From Mycolicibacterium confluentis (GTDB taxonomy: Bacteria > Actinomycetota > Actinomycetes > Mycobacteriales > Mycobacteriaceae): a stretch of DNA of 64,000 nt. The stretch covers positions 1,612,001-1,676,000 of the forward strand of contig NZ_AP022612.1 of NCBI RefSeq assembly GCF_010729895.1, given 5' to 3'. The position numbers and the translations under genes are program-made. The notes beneath the pieces are model-generated. The model had not been told where the DNA came from. It searched no databases and saw only the letters and a program-made list of their open reading frames with translations. Positions 61,786 through 64,000 of the stretch are shown piece after piece; within the stretch, counting starts at the first letter, position 1, and each line of letters begins with the position of its first letter.

Positions 61786-64000
61786 TCAGTCCGCGACGTT
61801 AAGCCGTACGTCCAGGTACTCGTTCACAGACGGGTTTGCGATCACCTGCTTCTCGCCGTCGGCGGCCTTGCGTGTCCAGTGGTTCTTGGACCGTTCGACC
61901 ACGACCGTGTGCAATGCATCGGTACCGAGCAACATGCGTCGTGTCGACAGGAGACGCCCGTGTTCGCGGGCCTCACTTCGGGTCGGGGGACGCATCGCGG
62001 AGCACGCCGGGCACAGCCACAGGTTGGCGTGCGGCTCACTGATACAGCGCTTACAGATATTGACGGCGCATGCGTCGCAGGCCACCGCTTTGTCGATACA
62101 GACGGCACACGTCGTTCCGCCGCAATAGTTACAGGACGCAAAGCTGGTGCCGAAATGGCCTTCTCGGTCGATTGCACCTGAATCGAACAGGTAACCGGTG
62201 CTGCCGTTCGCTCGGCGAGCCTCCGTCTGGCCGGCTGCAAGATTGCGTTCGTAGCGCCACTCGTGGCCGGTCTCCACGGTGACGAGTTGCTCGACGTGCG
62301 CTCCGATCTCCAGCTGAGACCAAGCGACGGTCGGCTGGAATGCCTGGCTGAGATTGATGCGCAGTCGATCCGGGAGCTTCTCGAGCTGAGGAACGCGGAC
62401 ACTCGTCGTTGGGTTCCATGCTATCTGCGCTTCACCCGAAAGGTCGGCACCACGGCGTGGTCTGTGGCTGATTGTGCCGACGGGTTCCACGGTCACGGAG
62501 GACTGCACCGCGTTGGTCACGGTGGAGAGGCGTACTTGCCGCGGGTCGGTGAAGACGGTGACCGTGTCCGCGTCCGGAAGTCCCAACCAGCGAGCCAACG
62601 CTGTTGCTGCCGGGGCACTCTCGGATCGGTTGACTGCGTACCAGGTGGTTTCACCGGCAACGCGGACACCGAGGGCCGTCATTGACGCGAGTTCGATGAT
62701 TACTGCTTCCGCCGTCGGCGTGCCGTGACTTGCGGCATACGCCCGAACAGCCGGGACGGGCTCCCAGGCGTCGCGAACCCACTGTGGCGTCGTCGTTCCC
62801 GCCGACCATTCGGCGGTGGAGTCTTGGGCGATCGAATGTGCGATGGTCGTCCTGTGCAGGCCTTGCGAGGAGATGCCGATGTCGTGACCGAAGCGTTCCC
62901 AATAGAGGTCAAGGTTGACAGCCTGTGGCGTCGACATGCTCGCGAATTGACCTGCGAATCTCGGCGGAACGGTCGGCACCGGAGTAGGCAGTTGCCTCGG
63001 CGCCGGGAACTCCGATGCAACGACCGGGATCAGGTCACCGGCGGGTTCGTTGAATGATTGGGTTCCGGAACCAGACGCCTGCAACTGATCGACGGACCAA
63101 GCCGCACGGTACGAGCGGCCGGTGCTGACGATGAACCGTGAGCCGTCGACGGGCTGCTCGGGCTCGACGCCGCGAACCATGGGCGTCACTTGTGCTTCGA
63201 GGATGCCGCTCGCGGCCAACGCGAGTCGGTACGAAGCATCGATGTCGCTCCTGTCGAACACTTTCCAGACGGCCACCGAGTCGTTGCGGACGATCGCCTG
63301 TTCACAGGTATCGCCACGGTTGATGAGTACCACACTGGCATCCGCGTCGGATCCGATAAGGACTTCAGTGCCCGCCAACGCAAGAGACCTCGGAAGCGAT
63401 GCAAGTTGGGAATCAGTTGCGGCGGCCAGGTGCGCGCACGCAGGGCACGTGTCCTCGACGCGGCAGTTCGCGCACACCGTTCGTTCGCACGACGGGCATC
63501 GCGTGACTTCGGGGTTACGCCCGCAGCCGGTGCAGGATTTGTCAGCGCACAGTACGCAGGCCGTGGGGGACACGGTATGGCCGGCTGCCAGACAGCGACG
63601 GCAGACCGAGGCGGAGCAACCTGGGCAGTCTGAGAGCGCCTGCTGCTCGAGCTCATCGCAGGACGGGCATGCCCAGGAATGGCACGAGCCGCAGAGCGCA
63701 GCGGTGCCGCCCGGGTAGAAGTGGCCATCACGGCAGACGCCGAAGTCGGTGTCCGGCAGACCCAATGGGCTCTGTGGCCTACCATCGAAGGTCCGGTACA
63801 TGTGGACGGCGGTGCCATGCCCGCGCCAATTTTCCTTGACTTCCAGCCCGTTACGTAGCGACGCGGTGAAGCAGCGCTGTGCTCGGCTCAGCAGTGCGGC
63901 ACTCAACCCTGTCGGTAATGGGCGAGTCGTCCTTGCGATTGCGTGGTTCGGGCGGATGCCAAGCGCGGCCAATGACTCATCGTTGGCTGACTCCAACTCG
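61786..64000 (-). CDS. large cysteine-rich (multi-CxxC zinc-ribbon) protein, N-terminus outside the window
   Basis: The visible 738 residues are open to the window edge, so the true start lies upstream. About residues 100-190 hold nine CxxC pairs in tandem (CGSC, CPSC, CPGC, CRRC, CVLC, CTGC, CPSC, CANC, CPAC), and near the C-terminus come five more (CNYC, CAVC, CDAC, CKRC, CPAC), so both ends are treble-clef/zinc-ribbon-like. The 450-residue middle has mixed alpha/beta character and no motif I recognise. The very C-terminus is basic (RSKNHWTRKAADGEKQ). Such proteins often accompany a helicase or ATPase in accessory systems; the partner would be beyond 64000. Family unknown to me. Confidence 0.75.
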   Translation of the reverse strand, partial: ELESANDESLAALGIRPNHAIARTTRPLPTGLSAALLSRAQRCFTASLRNGLEVKENWRGHGTAVHMYRTFDGRPQSPLGLPDTDFGVCRDGHFYPGGTAALCGSCHSWACPSCDELEQQALSDCPGCSASVCRRCLAAGHTVSPTACVLCADKSCTGCGRNPEVTRCPSCERTVCANCRVEDTCPACAHLAAATDSQLASLPRSLALAGTEVLIGSDADASVVLINRGDTCEQAIVRNDSVAVWKVFDRSDIDASYRLALAASGILEAQVTPMVRGVEPEQPVDGSRFIVSTGRSYRAAWSVDQLQASGSGTQSFNEPAGDLIPVVASEFPAPRQLPTPVPTVPPRFAGQFASMSTPQAVNLDLYWERFGHDIGISSQGLHRTTIAHSIAQDSTAEWSAGTTTPQWVRDAWEPVPAVRAYAASHGTPTAEAVIIELASMTALGVRVAGETTWYAVNRSESAPAATALARWLGLPDADTVTVFTDPRQVRLSTVTNAVQSSVTVEPVGTISHRPRRGADLSGEAQIAWNPTTSVRVPQLEKLPDRLRINLSQAFQPTVAWSQLEIGAHVEQLVTVETGHEWRYERNLAAGQTEARRANGSTGYLFDSGAIDREGHFGTSFASCNYCGGTTCAVCIDKAVACDACAVNICKRCISEPHANLWLCPACSAMRPPTRSEAREHGRLLSTRRMLLGTDALHTVVVERSKNHWTRKAADGEKQVIANPSVNEYLDVRLNVAD

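Noticed and set aside
61597..61790. Small plus-strand gene starting MSFIESDVLVGAPDF
   Set aside because: The first 55 codons look protein-like, but the frame continues antisense into the cysteine-rich gene, has no ribosome site and overlaps the end of the interrupted gene.

Overview
The window looks like chromosome of a fast-growing Mycobacterium (Mycolicibacterium, close to the M. smegmatis group). The DNA is GC-rich with strong G/C at third codon positions. Positions 1930-15069 carry the genes of the M. tuberculosis Rv2314c-Rv2327 neighbourhood in shuffled form: an Rv2327-like MarR, Rv2326c/Rv2325c-like ECF transporter genes, uspABC (Rv2316-Rv2318), and the TldD/TldE pair (Rv2315c/Rv2314c). 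These identifications come from recognising the encoded proteins, not from a database search.

Layout. 1-1779: start of an acyl-CoA oxidase and a DUF559-type gene flanked by three copies of a 53-bp palindromic repeat. 1930-15069: MarR/ECF module, UspABC amino-sugar importer, PucR regulator with a D-amino-acid dehydrogenase, a GreA-like protein, a repeat-rich spacer, and TldD/TldE. 15080-27754: a lipoprotein serine hydrolase, a small secreted protein, then two catabolic modules with their own regulators. One is MFS-HyuA-HyuB-threonine aldolase with a divergent MarR; the other is a P1 peptidase and an amino acid permease with a divergent TetR. 27812-27885: a tRNA with anticodon CAT. 27991-30354: a three-gene operon of accessory character, led by an AbiEi-like protein behind a near-perfect 45-bp palindrome. 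30413-33257: hydrolase, frameshifted Ddn-like gene, and a TetR/SDR pair with twin operators.

33489-41367 is a tight run of eight genes that resembles a small biosynthetic cluster: ThDP-dependent enzyme, SRPBCC protein, KASIII-like enzyme lacking the usual catalytic His, HisC-like aminotransferase, P450, catechol-type O-methyltransferase, Acg-like nitroreductase and VOC protein. A TetR follows. I do not recognise a known product for this set, and it is the best candidate here for an undescribed pathway. It is bordered by gene remnants (DUF3556, flavin monooxygenase) and by a 106-bp tandem repeat with palindromes. 45675-47854 looks like a Sec-secreted HNH nuclease with a downstream SMI1/KNR4-like immunity gene and a membrane protein. 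47942-51623 holds a secreted phosphodiesterase-like protein, topoisomerase IB and a membrane protein. 51614-59291 (minus) is a six-gene operon whose members all overlap by 4 bp: a peptide-type ABC importer plus two flavin-dependent monooxygenase-type enzymes, probably for organosulfur scavenging.

The right end is accessory. A 1464-bp IS256-family element with an 8-bp target duplication splits an unknown gene that also carries a frameshift. Facing it is the 3' part of a very large cysteine-rich protein with 14 CxxC motifs, which runs off the window.
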